From IMG/VR virus record IMGVR_UViG_3300034063_001054, positions 1 through 64,000 of that record: a stretch of 64,000 nucleotides of DNA. The stretch is one strand, 5' to 3'. Made by a program: the position numbers and the translations under genes. The notes under the pieces were generated by a model. The model made no database searches and was not told the DNA's origin. It was given only the letters and a program-made list of their open reading frames with translations. Numbering within the stretch: the first letter of the stretch is position 1; the number at the start of each line of letters is the position of its first letter. Shown in pieces: positions 13,015 through 20,839 of this stretch. Source of the DNA: a virus.

Positions 13015-15387
13015 TTACTGACTCACACTACTAATATTGTTTTCTTTGGTAATCTTTATAATGTTGTCAGCCCAATTACTAACCAATGGATTGTGGGTTA
13101 TAACGAATATCTTTTCAAAATAGTTTTTAATTTTAGTGAAAAATTCACCAACCATTTCCAAGTTCTCGTTTGATATCTTTCCAAATACCTCATCCATAAC
13201 AACAATATTCGGTTTTGGTAAAGAACATATTTTTGTCAATACAGCTCTCAATGCTAATGATGCTATGGTTCTTTCATAACCTGACCCAGAGGACATTAAT
13301 TTCTCAACTTGGGTGTTGTTATCAATCATAACAAATTCAACCTCATTCTTGTCATTTATGTTGATTTCCAATCTAAAATGACAACTATCTTCCAATAATC
13401 TTTGTAACTCAGAGTTCAACATTGGAATCATTGTTTTCATTATTGTTTTAGATATACCATTCTTTCCAAAGATTTCCAAATAAACTTTATAGATTCTTTC
13501 TTTTTCAGCTTCAACTTTGATTTTCTCAATCATTTGGATATTTTGTTCAATCTTATCTTTTAAACTTTGAATTTGATAGTTGTTAGAATCCAATATTCTT
13601 TGAACTGATGATTTTTCTCTATCTAGTTCATCTAATCTTAGGTTGGCTTTGATAAGTTGGGTTTCAATCTTGTTGTTTGTGGATATTTTATCCTGTAACA
13701 AGTTAAACTTTTCCAACTTATCTTCCAATCCTTTGATTTTCATCAGATAACCCTCAATTGTAAGTTCATATTTTTCTTTGATAAGTTTGTTTTTCTCATA
13801 CTCATCAAATTCTTTTTTTAACTGAACATACTTAGCTTCTCTGATTATTAAATCATTCATTAACACCTCATTTTCGGTTTTATGAATGATAAGTCCTTCA
13901 AGTTCAGCAATTTTGTTTTGGGTTATTGAGGCCATCATCAATTCAATACCACAATGTTCACATTTAATTCCACCATCAACTGAAGATTTTAAACTTTCAA
14001 TCGATTTAATATTTTGTTCTAATTGGACAATCTTTTTGTAATAATGTTTGTGTTCATCTTTTAACCAGTCGTGTTCTTGTTCCGAGTAAAACTCTGTTGG
14101 TTCAACCACTTTGAGTTCTTTTAATTGTTTTTCAACACTTTGTTTTTGGGTTTTAATCCCGATGATTTCACTTTCAATACGCTCAGGAACAATATTCGAG
14201 ATTTCAATATCAATATCCGTATGTTTGGATTTTAGTAATGTATCTCTATATTCTTGTCCTTTGATTATCCTATTTTGAACATCAATCAAATTGTTTTGTT
14301 GGGTAATGTTTTCCGTTTGTAGTAATTCAATTCTTTCTTTGTATCCATCATTGTCTGATTTCAACTTTTCACTTGAATATACATTTGATAACATTGACTT
14401 GGAAAACTCTGAATAGATTTCTTTACCAGTGTCTTCCTTCTTTTTAATAAAGTCCAACCCCATAAATCTAGACAATACCTGCCCTCTTGCTGTGGGTTTA
14501 GAGTCAATTAACTCTTCAAGGTTTGTTGCCGTAGTTAAAATTGTCATTAAGAAATCTTCCTTCGTACCAATAGAAGTTTTAATGAAACTTTCAGTTTCTC
14601 TCCTTTGTTCTCCTGTGAAGTTCTGTAATGTTCCATCTGATAACTTCTTAAAGAAATCTAATTCAGTTTTTACATTCCAATCCCCATCTTTTTTCTTCTT
14701 TCTTTCAATATTTCTAACAATAACATATTCATCACCATCAATGATAATTTCACCTTTGACGTGAACTTTATCCTTACTAGAAAATCTATTGAAAACTTCT
14801 TCAGCTTTTGATGTTTTGGTTGTTTCATTGAAGAATAAGAATAACAATAAATCCACTGTTAAAACCGTTTTCCCACCAAAGTTAGGGGGATTTGATTCCA
14901 CCACCGAGATACCATTACACTTATCAAAATCAATCTTTTGATTTTCACCATACGATAAGAAATTGGAGAACTCAATGTTTTTGATATACCATCTTTTAAA
15001 GGGTGATATCTCACTTTCATTTAATAATAATCTACTATCAACAGCTTTATCCAAATTAAGAATGGATTCTGTTAGATTTGTTAGATTTTTGTTTTCCAAG
15101 AATGATTTTACCAATACATATTGATAGTTCTTATCCAAGATATTGAATGATACATCAATTGTTTGTGTTGTAACCTCACTAGATTTAGTTTTGGTTATTA
15201 CATTAACATTAGTTGAGTTATACTTCTTTTGGAAGTAATGTCTAACACTCTTTATCTTTTCTTGTGTAAAGTTTTCAGGATAATCCTCCCATACAACTTG
15301 AATATATGGGTTATCAAATTTGTTAAAATCAATATCTTTAATCATAAAATTGTAATTGTAATCTGGGGGTGGATTGAATAAATCCAT
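13015..15387 (-). CDS. Rad50/SbcC-like recombination ATPase (T4 gp46 type)
   Basis: A 790-residue SMC-type ATPase that with gp47 forms the nuclease complex resecting DNA ends for recombination-dependent replication. In order: an N-terminal extension of about 130 residues, the usual family start (WYIKNIEFSNFLSYGENQ), a divergent Walker A (NPPNFGGKT, about 168-175), long coiled coils broken by a zinc hook (CEHC, about 477), the ABC signature (SGSGYERT, about 697), Walker B (IVVMDEVFG, about 729) and an H-loop His (FVITHNP). T4 gp46 is about 560 residues and lacks the N-terminal extension. gp47 lies about 1.8 kb further on, with small genes between. Confidence 0.9.
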   Translation of the reverse strand: MDLFNPPPDYNYNFMIKDIDFNKFDNPYIQVVWEDYPENFTQEKIKSVRHYFQKKYNSTNVNVITKTKSSEVTTQTIDVSFNILDKNYQYVLVKSFLENKNLTNLTESILNLDKAVDSRLLLNESEISPFKRWYIKNIEFSNFLSYGENQKIDFDKCNGISVVESNPPNFGGKTVLTVDLLLFLFFNETTKTSKAEEVFNRFSSKDKVHVKGEIIIDGDEYVIVRNIERKKKKDGDWNVKTELDFFKKLSDGTLQNFTGEQRRETESFIKTSIGTKEDFLMTILTTATNLEELIDSKPTARGQVLSRFMGLDFIKKKEDTGKEIYSEFSKSMLSNVYSSEKLKSDNDGYKERIELLQTENITQQNNLIDVQNRIIKGQEYRDTLLKSKHTDIDIEISNIVPERIESEIIGIKTQKQSVEKQLKELKVVEPTEFYSEQEHDWLKDEHKHYYKKIVQLEQNIKSIESLKSSVDGGIKCEHCGIELMMASITQNKIAELEGLIIHKTENEVLMNDLIIREAKYVQLKKEFDEYEKNKLIKEKYELTIEGYLMKIKGLEDKLEKFNLLQDKISTNNKIETQLIKANLRLDELDREKSSVQRILDSNNYQIQSLKDKIEQNIQMIEKIKVEAEKERIYKVYLEIFGKNGISKTIMKTMIPMLNSELQRLLEDSCHFRLEININDKNEVEFVMIDNNTQVEKLMSSGSGYERTIASLALRAVLTKICSLPKPNIVVMDEVFGKISNENLEMVGEFFTKIKNYFEKIFVITHNPLVSNWADNIIKITKENNISSVSQ

Positions 15388-15394
15388 AGGGATG

Positions 15395-15646
15395 TTACTG
15401 GTTTTCTTCTGTGGTTGGTACTTCTATTTCACTTGGGTCAACAATAGAGAAATTCAAATCTTGTCCACCTAAAGAGATTTTCATTTCATTTTCTAATTGT
15501 TCGTTTTCTGTAAGTTTTGCCTGGTATTCTTTCAATTTTTGTTCCAACAATTCAGTGTATTGTTTTTGGAACTTTTTCTTTTCTGCAGCAATTCTTTCGT
15601 TTCTTTTTGCAATCTTTCTGTTGTGTTCTTTTTTTGCCTTTCCCAT
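15395..15646 (-). CDS. Small coiled-coil protein, 83 aa
   Basis: A very basic N-terminus (MGKAKKEHNRKIAKRNERIA) leads into a helix of about 45 residues, then an acidic tail (PSEIEVPTTEENQ). It could bind nucleic acid through its basic end. It stops 7 bases before the gp46-like gene and is probably cotranslated with it. No firm family. Confidence 0.65.
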   Translation of the reverse strand: MGKAKKEHNRKIAKRNERIAAEKKKFQKQYTELLEQKLKEYQAKLTENEQLENEMKISLGGQDLNFSIVDPSEIEVPTTEENQ

Positions 15647-15650
15647 TTTG

Positions 15651-15857
15651 TTATTGATTTAATTTGTAAATTGTAAAATTACCATAAATGTCCAATCGTT
15701 TGAGAACATTAGTGATATTATCGTCAACATTATAAAATTCATTATAATTTGTTGTTGTTATTTCTGTCCTTCCATCAGGTTTTTCACTAACTGAAACAAT
15801 CTTATCAGGATTGACGAAAACTGAACCTTTTTCTAATTTAAACTCTACTAACTTCAT
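15651..15857 (-). CDS. Small beta-strand protein, 68 aa
   Basis: A short protein with alternating strands (MKLVEFKLEKGSVFVNPDKI) ending in a helix (DDNITNVLKRLD). The NPDKI...TEITT pattern loosely recalls small FlbD-like proteins, but similarity is weak. It lies 4 bases before the coiled-coil gene. Function unknown. Confidence 0.6.
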   Translation of the reverse strand: MKLVEFKLEKGSVFVNPDKIVSVSEKPDGRTEITTTNYNEFYNVDDNITNVLKRLDIYGNFTIYKLNQ

Positions 15858-15872
15858 TTTAATTTTTTTTAA

Positions 15873-16226
15873 TTATTTAGATGGTCTATTTTCCTCAAAA
15901 TATTCAACGATTGCATTGATTGCCCATACAGCACCTGATGATAAAATAGCATCAAAGAACCAAGAACCCCAAATAGGAACTCCAAACAATATATGAACAG
16001 GTGAGAATATTACCAATGATAAAAACCATCCTCCGTGAAAACTGAAACACATTGGACAAGATAAAATACCATCAATGAAGTGGAAAAAGAATTGGAATGG
16101 TTGATACGGATTATTTCCAAGATTCTTGAAGAAATCTCTAAGTCCTTGGAATATACTTCCATAAACCATAATGTTCATTAATCCGTAAGATAGGATAAAC
16201 CAAGTAATTAATTGTACTGAAATCAT
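15873..16226 (-). CDS. Membrane protein with about three TM segments
   Basis: I start it at the ATG at 16226, which overlaps the preceding stop as ATGA; the longer frame to 16259 would overlap much more. The 117-residue product has hydrophobic segments near 5-25, 58-78 and 82-102, with a CPMCF motif around residue 46 and an FDAILSSGAVWAINA stretch. Small phage membrane proteins with this layout are common, but I know no function. Confidence 0.65.
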   Translation of the reverse strand: MISVQLITWFILSYGLMNIMVYGSIFQGLRDFFKNLGNNPYQPFQFFFHFIDGILSCPMCFSFHGGWFLSLVIFSPVHILFGVPIWGSWFFDAILSSGAVWAINAIVEYFEENRPSK

Positions 16227-16522
16227 AATTTGAAATAATTGTTTTCTTTTATTGCACAAAGTCCCTCATTCAACATTTCACATATCTGTTTCAGTTCTTC
16301 AACCTTGAAGTCATCCAAACAAAACCATTCTCTTTCAATATTATGTTTTTTGAACCTGAAATGTAATGCTTTTTCGAGTTGTGTGGGGTACTTTGTCTCG
16401 TATTCAAGTATAGTAATTAAATTTGGCGAGTTCAACTCTTTAACCCTATCTTTTACATTTCTTTTTGTGTAACCTATTTTAACTTGATTTGCGTTGTCTT
16501 TGATGAAGTAAATAAATCCCAC
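16223..16522 (-). CDS. T5orf172/GIY-YIG-like domain protein
   Basis: The 99-residue product opens directly with the domain core GFIYFIKDNANQVKIGYT followed by an Arg-rich helix (KRNVKDRVKEL), typical of the T5orf172 (MUG113) branch of the GIY-YIG nuclease superfamily. Such small proteins can be free-standing endonucleases. The start must be GTG at 16522: no in-frame ATG lies nearby and a stop lies just upstream. That GTG sits in the 3' arm of a hairpin (16517-16548). It overlaps the membrane-protein gene as ATGA. Nuclease activity is inferred from the fold only. Confidence 0.75.
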   Translation of the reverse strand: MGFIYFIKDNANQVKIGYTKRNVKDRVKELNSPNLITILEYETKYPTQLEKALHFRFKKHNIEREWFCLDDFKVEELKQICEMLNEGLCAIKENNYFKL

Positions 16523-16548
16523 TACTTTTTTATATTAAAATAGTGGGA
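16517..16548 (-). promoter_or_regulatory. Hairpin holding the GTG start of the T5orf172 gene
   Basis: TCCCACTA (16517-16524) pairs with TAGTGGGA (16541-16548); four more A-T pairs form if one C is bulged. On the minus strand the GTG start at 16522 lies in the 3' arm, and a T-rich tract follows. It comes 11 bases after the stop of the upstream gene, so it may also be its terminator. Confidence 0.65.
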
Positions 16549-16559
16549 CTAATAAAAAA

Positions 16560-17180
16560 TTAAAGATTTTGACTGAGGTTTGACCCTTTCATATATATGG
16601 CACCAGTGTTTGATACCAATTTCTCTAATTGTTCAATCTTATTGTTGAGTTCTGTAATTGTTTTGTCTTTATCCCCCATTTCCCTTCTCAGTTTCATCAA
16701 GGTTTCTTGTAACATCCCCATCTTTTCATTTGGTTTATCAATCTCCTTAACTACTTCAACTTCTTTTATAACCTCAATTGGAATTTCAATTATCTTTTCA
16801 ATAATTTGAGTGTCACCTGATATGTAAATAGGTATTTCTTTTATTACCTCAACTATCTTTTCGATTGGGACTTCCTTCTCGACATAGACTGTGTTAATGA
16901 CCTCCTTTTCAACCTCTTTAATAACTTCGATTGGGACTTCTCTAATTGTCTCTTTCTCGATATATTTAACAACCTCAATAGGAACTTCTTTTTCAACATA
17001 TTCTATTATTTTTTCAGGTTCACTTGTATTTCCAATCAATCCATATCTTTCAATATCATATCCCCTCTTAAAACATTTCTGGAAGAACTTATCAACATCT
17101 TCAATATTATTTAACTTACAATAATCAGTTAAATCTTTTTGGTTTTGTTTATTAAGCGTTAAGTAATTTTTCTTTTCCAT
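16560..17180 (-). CDS. Repeat-rich Val/Glu/Lys protein, about 206 aa
   Basis: From the ATG at 17180 (a TTG lies five codons earlier). A short globular N-terminus (residues 1-55) is followed by many degenerate copies of a VEKEVPIEV-type unit (about 60-150), for example VEKEVPIEVVKYIEKE and VEKEVPIEKIVEV. The C-terminal 50 residues form a coiled coil (LRREMGDKDKTITELNNKIE). The alternating pattern with Pro suggests an extended beta or fibrous rod rather than an ordinary coiled coil. It overlaps the gp47-like gene by 29 bases. Function unknown. Confidence 0.7.
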   Translation of the reverse strand: MEKKNYLTLNKQNQKDLTDYCKLNNIEDVDKFFQKCFKRGYDIERYGLIGNTSEPEKIIEYVEKEVPIEVVKYIEKETIREVPIEVIKEVEKEVINTVYVEKEVPIEKIVEVIKEIPIYISGDTQIIEKIIEIPIEVIKEVEVVKEIDKPNEKMGMLQETLMKLRREMGDKDKTITELNNKIEQLEKLVSNTGAIYMKGSNLSQNL

Positions 17181-17928
17181 CAATAATATCTTCAAATGAG
17201 TTCATCTCAAACTTAAGGAATGGTCGAGGATTATTCAAGTCAACAAATGAATAATCATCTTTAATAACATCATATATTCCAAATCCGTGTTTCCGTAAAG
17301 ATTCCCCAAAGTTTTGTTGGATTGTTGAGCCTACTTGGATTATTGGTGTTTTATCCAAATAAATCGTTTGTCTGGCATGTATATCACCACATAGAACAAT
17401 ATCACATCCTTCAAACTTACTGACCTCATATCCTGTCTCAAACTTATATCCAATATCTGTGTATAAACCAACAATAGGTCCGTGAAATAACCCAATCTTT
17501 AATCTGTCTGACTTCTCTATAACTGGTGGAATGTTATGTTCAAATAATGAATAAACAACCCAATCTATATTTTCGTCTTGATATACACCTCTATCCTTAT
17601 AATAAACAATATTGTCATTGTCCATTGATTGGATGATGGGGGTTAATGTGTCTAATCGTGATAAGTTGTTCTCCAACATATCGTGGTTACCAACAATAAC
17701 AATTGTTTTGGCAATCTTTGAACATTCATCTAATACCCACCTTACCATTTCAATAAGTTCAGGGCTGACTTGATTTTTACTATGTACTAGGTCGCCTGTA
17801 AATACGACTCTATCAGGTTGTATTTCCTTGAATTGGTTAAACATATCCGTAAGGATTGTTTTATATAGGTCGTGGTCTTTAATTAATCTCAAATGCAAAT
17901 CTGAGAAATGAACCAATTTTTTAATCAT
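17152..17928 (-). CDS. Mre11/SbcD-like nuclease (T4 gp47 type)
   Basis: The 258-residue calcineurin-like phosphoesterase shows the full metal-binding series: SDLH (9-12), GDLVHSK (about 45), GNHD (about 80), FHGP (about 149) and GDIHARQ (about 182). It is the partner of the gp46-like ATPase; together they trim DNA ends to give the 3' overhangs used by UvsX. It is shorter than T4 gp47 (339 residues), mainly at the C-terminus. It overlaps the next gene and precedes gp46 with five small genes between, whereas in T4 the two are nearly adjacent. Confidence 0.92.
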   Translation of the reverse strand: MIKKLVHFSDLHLRLIKDHDLYKTILTDMFNQFKEIQPDRVVFTGDLVHSKNQVSPELIEMVRWVLDECSKIAKTIVIVGNHDMLENNLSRLDTLTPIIQSMDNDNIVYYKDRGVYQDENIDWVVYSLFEHNIPPVIEKSDRLKIGLFHGPIVGLYTDIGYKFETGYEVSKFEGCDIVLCGDIHARQTIYLDKTPIIQVGSTIQQNFGESLRKHGFGIYDVIKDDYSFVDLNNPRPFLKFEMNSFEDIIDGKEKLLNA

Positions 17929-18124
17929 AATTTTTAATTCGTTTTAATAAATGTTCGTCAGATTGGTAATTAACGGACATAACATCATCACCAACAAAGG
18001 CATCAACTTTTCCCAACTCATATGCTCTTATTAACATTGGGTCTTTGAATTCCCTTGTTTCACCTTTCAACTCGTCAGAGAAACCAATCATATAAGTTTC
18101 CAATAATATCTTGTTATCTATCAT
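17921..18124 (-). CDS. Hypothetical protein, 67 aa
   Basis: A small acidic protein (MIDNKILLETYMIGFSDELK) with a short run reading YELGKVDAFVGDDVMSV. No family recognised. It overlaps gp47 by 8 bases and the zinc-ribbon gene by 4, so it lies firmly within the operon. Confidence 0.65.
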   Translation of the reverse strand: MIDNKILLETYMIGFSDELKGETREFKDPMLIRAYELGKVDAFVGDDVMSVNYQSDEHLLKRIKNYD

Positions 18125-18351
18125 TTATCAAATAATTCGAAGTCGGGATTAACGTGTCCACAATCATCACAACGATAAGTTGGGAATGGTACTAAGGTAT
18201 CTTCAAAACTACCTGTTAACATTTTAGAAACTTTTTTGATTAGAACTACTTCTTTAAAGTATTTTGACCCACACTCCTCACAGGTAATAGTTGGTTGTTC
18301 TTTAAGGTCAATTTTTGGTAGGTTTTGTTCTGTATTAATTAGGTTATCCAT
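18121..18351 (-). CDS. Small zinc-ribbon protein, 76 aa
   Basis: Two CxxC pairs (CEECGSKYF at about 24-32 and CDDCGHVNP at about 60-68) frame a strand-rich core of about 35 residues, the layout of a zinc ribbon. Such proteins often bind nucleic acid or polymerase. It sits in the recombination operon, overlapping its neighbour by 4 bases. Target unknown. Confidence 0.7.
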   Translation of the reverse strand: MDNLINTEQNLPKIDLKEQPTITCEECGSKYFKEVVLIKKVSKMLTGSFEDTLVPFPTYRCDDCGHVNPDFELFDK

Positions 18352-18352
18352 A

Positions 18353-18625
18353 TTATTCTACAATTATATTAAAATCTTCATTATCAATTTTATCCCATTC
18401 GGTATCTTGGTTATTAAGTTCTTCCATCAAACTTTCATAAACATTACCATCCATAGGTTTCATATCCCAACCATTTTCCAAAATATAAGCTTGGATTTGG
18501 TCTTCATCCATACCATCCAATTCAGGATAATCTGTAATGTTAATAACCAATGGTTTTTTTCTAAGGTAAGTTGTAAAAGATTCATAAACTGAAACTTCAA
18601 CTGATTCTAATTTTTGGTTTTCCAT
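18353..18625 (-). CDS. Hypothetical acidic protein, 90 aa
   Basis: A soluble, acidic protein (MENQKLESVEVSVYESFTTY), with a segment DYPELDGMDEDQIQAYILEN and a C-terminus rich in Asp/Glu. No membrane segment and no recognised domain. It is tightly packed between two small genes of the operon. Confidence 0.65.
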   Translation of the reverse strand: MENQKLESVEVSVYESFTTYLRKKPLVINITDYPELDGMDEDQIQAYILENGWDMKPMDGNVYESLMEELNNQDTEWDKIDNEDFNIIVE

Positions 18626-18628
18626 TTT

Positions 18629-18814
18629 TTAATTGTTGTTTTTGTAAATTAATTTATATGTCTCAGGTTCAACACCTATAATTTCCCTATCAGAGACAAA
18701 CTTCACACCATTATAAATAAATGTGTATTTCTTTTTTAATTTTTTGAGCACCATTTTCAAGTCATCGAGATATTCCTTCTCCCTTTCAATTAATACTTCG
18801 TTTTCCAATTCCAT
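18629..18814 (-). CDS. Hypothetical protein, 61 aa
   Basis: A short protein starting MELENEVLIEREKEYLDDLK, a charged helix followed by a strand-rich end (YTFIYNGVKFVSDREIIG). It lies 6 bases after the PD-(D/E)XK gene and 3 bases before the acidic gene. Function unknown. Confidence 0.6.
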   Translation of the reverse strand: MELENEVLIEREKEYLDDLKMVLKKLKKKYTFIYNGVKFVSDREIIGVEPETYKLIYKNNN

Positions 18815-18820
18815 TTTGTT

Positions 18821-19666
18821 TTAAAAGATTTTCAAATTCATTACCTGATTAATAACCGATGTTGGTATTCTAAATTCTTCAAATGTCCCATCGTCTTTCA
18901 ATAATACTATAATTGCCCCAAATAGTCCAATATTTTCATACTTACTTCCTTTCAACATTTTAAATAATAATCTTAAATATAGTGGAAGTTGGATATAGTA
19001 GTGTCCCAAAGCATTGTTTGGTAACTTATTGAAGGGATACTTCATTGGTTTGGTAAATTGATTAGATTCAAAGTTTTTTGGTTTGTTAGTTTTATAATCA
19101 CCACAGAAAATACCTATTTGGTTTTTTTCTTTATTTTCAATTAACCACATTTGGTCGGGTTGTCCAACATATTGTAATTCGTTATCACCTAATACCATTT
19201 CAGTATCTAGTAAAACCGCACCTCTTTCTTTCATTAATTCCAAATAATTACCACCAGCACTAACCATTCTATCACTCTTCAATATTTGTTCAAAATCACA
19301 ATCAAATATGGGTTGTCTAACTTCTTTTTCGATATCAAACATTTCCAATGATTTTTGTTCCAACAAATAGTGGGTTCTACTCCCCAAGTTAGTAGAATAT
19401 GTACCAGCATCAGCCCATTCTTTTAATAATTTTTGTTGTTCTTCAACATCACCTTTGGCCTTTTTTAATGCAATTTCTTCAGCTGGAAACTCATCGTAAT
19501 ATTTTTTAATAATCTTTGATACGGAATACCAATCATCTTTCAGTTTTCCATTGATATCCAACATTGTATATTTATGAGCTTCTTCCTCAAATGTAAGTTG
19601 TAGTTCTTTTTGTCTATTCCCCACTATTTCCAATATCTCATCTCTTACTTTATATAAATCTGTCAT
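18821..19666 (-). CDS. PD-(D/E)XK (RecB-like) nuclease
   Basis: A 281-residue protein with the core of the PD-(D/E)XK fold: a His-bearing helix (GSRTHYLLEQ, about 95-104), a catalytic Asp in VGQPDQMWL (about 168) and the DYKTNK strand (about 187-192) supplying Asp and Lys. A following QLPLYLRLL helix matches the QxxxY-type helix of RecB/Cas4-like nucleases. It would be a metal-dependent DNA exo- or endonuclease in replication or host-DNA breakdown. It overlaps the primase gene by 4 bases. No Cas4-type cysteine cluster was seen, so a Cas4 call is rejected. Confidence 0.75.
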   Translation of the reverse strand: MTDLYKVRDEILEIVGNRQKELQLTFEEEAHKYTMLDINGKLKDDWYSVSKIIKKYYDEFPAEEIALKKAKGDVEEQQKLLKEWADAGTYSTNLGSRTHYLLEQKSLEMFDIEKEVRQPIFDCDFEQILKSDRMVSAGGNYLELMKERGAVLLDTEMVLGDNELQYVGQPDQMWLIENKEKNQIGIFCGDYKTNKPKNFESNQFTKPMKYPFNKLPNNALGHYYIQLPLYLRLLFKMLKGSKYENIGLFGAIIVLLKDDGTFEEFRIPTSVINQVMNLKIF

Positions 19667-20565
19667 CTTATTGTTATGTAATATTCATTTATGTTTCCCC
19701 TCAAATCAGCGATGTCCTTATCAAGTGGTAATTTTACAATCTTTATTCTTCCATATAATTCACCACCATTTAACTCGTGGTATAAACTTACCGCATTATC
19801 ATAGGCATCACCATCCAATGCAATTGTTATATTTCTTTTGGCTTTCTCGTACAAGATATTAAATAATAACGAACTCATATGTTTCCCCAACATTGGTATA
19901 CTATTTGGTATAAAGATAGAATCAAATACTCCCTCAACCAAGGTAATATCTTTTTCCCAATCTATCAAACTCTCAAAGAATATGATTTTATCTTTTTCCG
20001 ATTCAGGATTCTTATATTTAGCTTTTGTATGTAAATCCCAACTTCTCGCAATATAATAATTTAATTCATTTTTATTATCATATGATGGTATTATAATTCT
20101 ACCTGCGTGACTACCATTATCACAAAATCCAATACCATATCTTTCAATAATTTCATCAGTAATACCTCTATTCATTAGATAGTTGTAGGCTTGTCTCCTT
20201 ACAGGATAGATACTTGAAACTTCGTTGAACTTCTTGAAGTGTTCAGGTAATTTTAGTTTTTCAACTTTCTTTCTTTGTAATGGTTTGTTTTCTTCTGGAG
20301 CTAATATGGAATATGTTTTATAATGTGACTTTTTACCATATTTTTTTATTAACTTTCCAAGTGACCCGTGCATATTGTCCGTATCACCACAACTCCAACA
20401 ATGAAATAGATGTTTGAAATAATTAATCTCCAAATTACCCTTATTTTTACCTTCATCACAATTAGGGCAATTGTATGAAACTTGACATTTGGACTCGTAA
20501 TGTTGTTTTTCCTTTCCAAATATGTCATTGAGTAAATCTACTATTATTTCATTGTCGTCAGCCAT
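19663..20565 (-). CDS. DnaG-type DNA primase (T4 gp61 role)
   Basis: About 300 residues from the ATG at 20565; a GTG three codons earlier is possible. The N-terminus has a zinc ribbon (CPNCDEG, then FHCWSCG) for template recognition. The middle has the RIIIPSYD strand typical of DnaG, and the TOPRIM core follows with its Glu in LVEGVFDS and Asp pair in IALDGDAYD. It would lay RNA primers for lagging-strand synthesis with the DnaB-like helicase at 53.7-55.1 kb, although the two genes are far apart. It is first in the long minus-strand recombination operon. Confidence 0.88.
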   Translation of the reverse strand: MADDNEIIVDLLNDIFGKEKQHYESKCQVSYNCPNCDEGKNKGNLEINYFKHLFHCWSCGDTDNMHGSLGKLIKKYGKKSHYKTYSILAPEENKPLQRKKVEKLKLPEHFKKFNEVSSIYPVRRQAYNYLMNRGITDEIIERYGIGFCDNGSHAGRIIIPSYDNKNELNYYIARSWDLHTKAKYKNPESEKDKIIFFESLIDWEKDITLVEGVFDSIFIPNSIPMLGKHMSSLLFNILYEKAKRNITIALDGDAYDNAVSLYHELNGGELYGRIKIVKLPLDKDIADLRGNINEYYITIR

Positions 20566-20593
20566 AATATTCACAAAGTTTTACTACCTAATA

Positions 20594-20600
20594 TATTTAT
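20594..20600 (+). promoter_or_regulatory. TATTTAT element starting the tail fibre cluster
   Basis: TATTTAT on the plus strand 18 nt before the ATG at 20619. It lies in the 53-base gap between divergent transcripts; the opposite strand there reads ATAAATA ahead of the primase gene. Confidence 0.5.
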
Positions 20601-20618
20601 AAAAAACAATTTTGTCAA

Positions 20619-20834
20619 ATGCCAACAACGATAACAATAAATGGAGTAACTGGGGCTACACCCTTCGACATTTATTTATGTGATGACCCCCTTACAACTT
20701 GTGTATATGTTTCAACCATAACTGGTGGAACATATTCTTTTGATGTCCCATTCATTTTGGATGGTCAATTATCATATAATCTTAAGGTTGTTGACGATAA
20801 TAATTGTGAAATAATCTCCAATTTAGTAGTATAA
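20619..20834 (+). CDS. Small beta-sandwich-like virion candidate, 71 aa
   Basis: A Thr/Val-rich protein with a central IYLCDDPLTTCVYVSTI. It looks like a single Ig-like beta domain. The 99-residue product at 22842 has the same pattern (VYICDVYGLQCVLVAYI), so the two are likely paralogues flanking the 653-residue protein. It starts the plus-strand tail cluster behind a TATTTAT element. Virion location is inferred from context. Confidence 0.65.
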   Translation: MPTTITINGVTGATPFDIYLCDDPLTTCVYVSTITGGTYSFDVPFILDGQLSYNLKVVDDNNCEIISNLVV

Positions 20835-20839
20835 TAATA

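Noticed and set aside
18821-19666. Cas4-like nuclease
   Set aside because: The PD-(D/E)XK core is present but no iron-sulphur cysteine cluster is seen and there is no CRISPR array or cas gene in the window.
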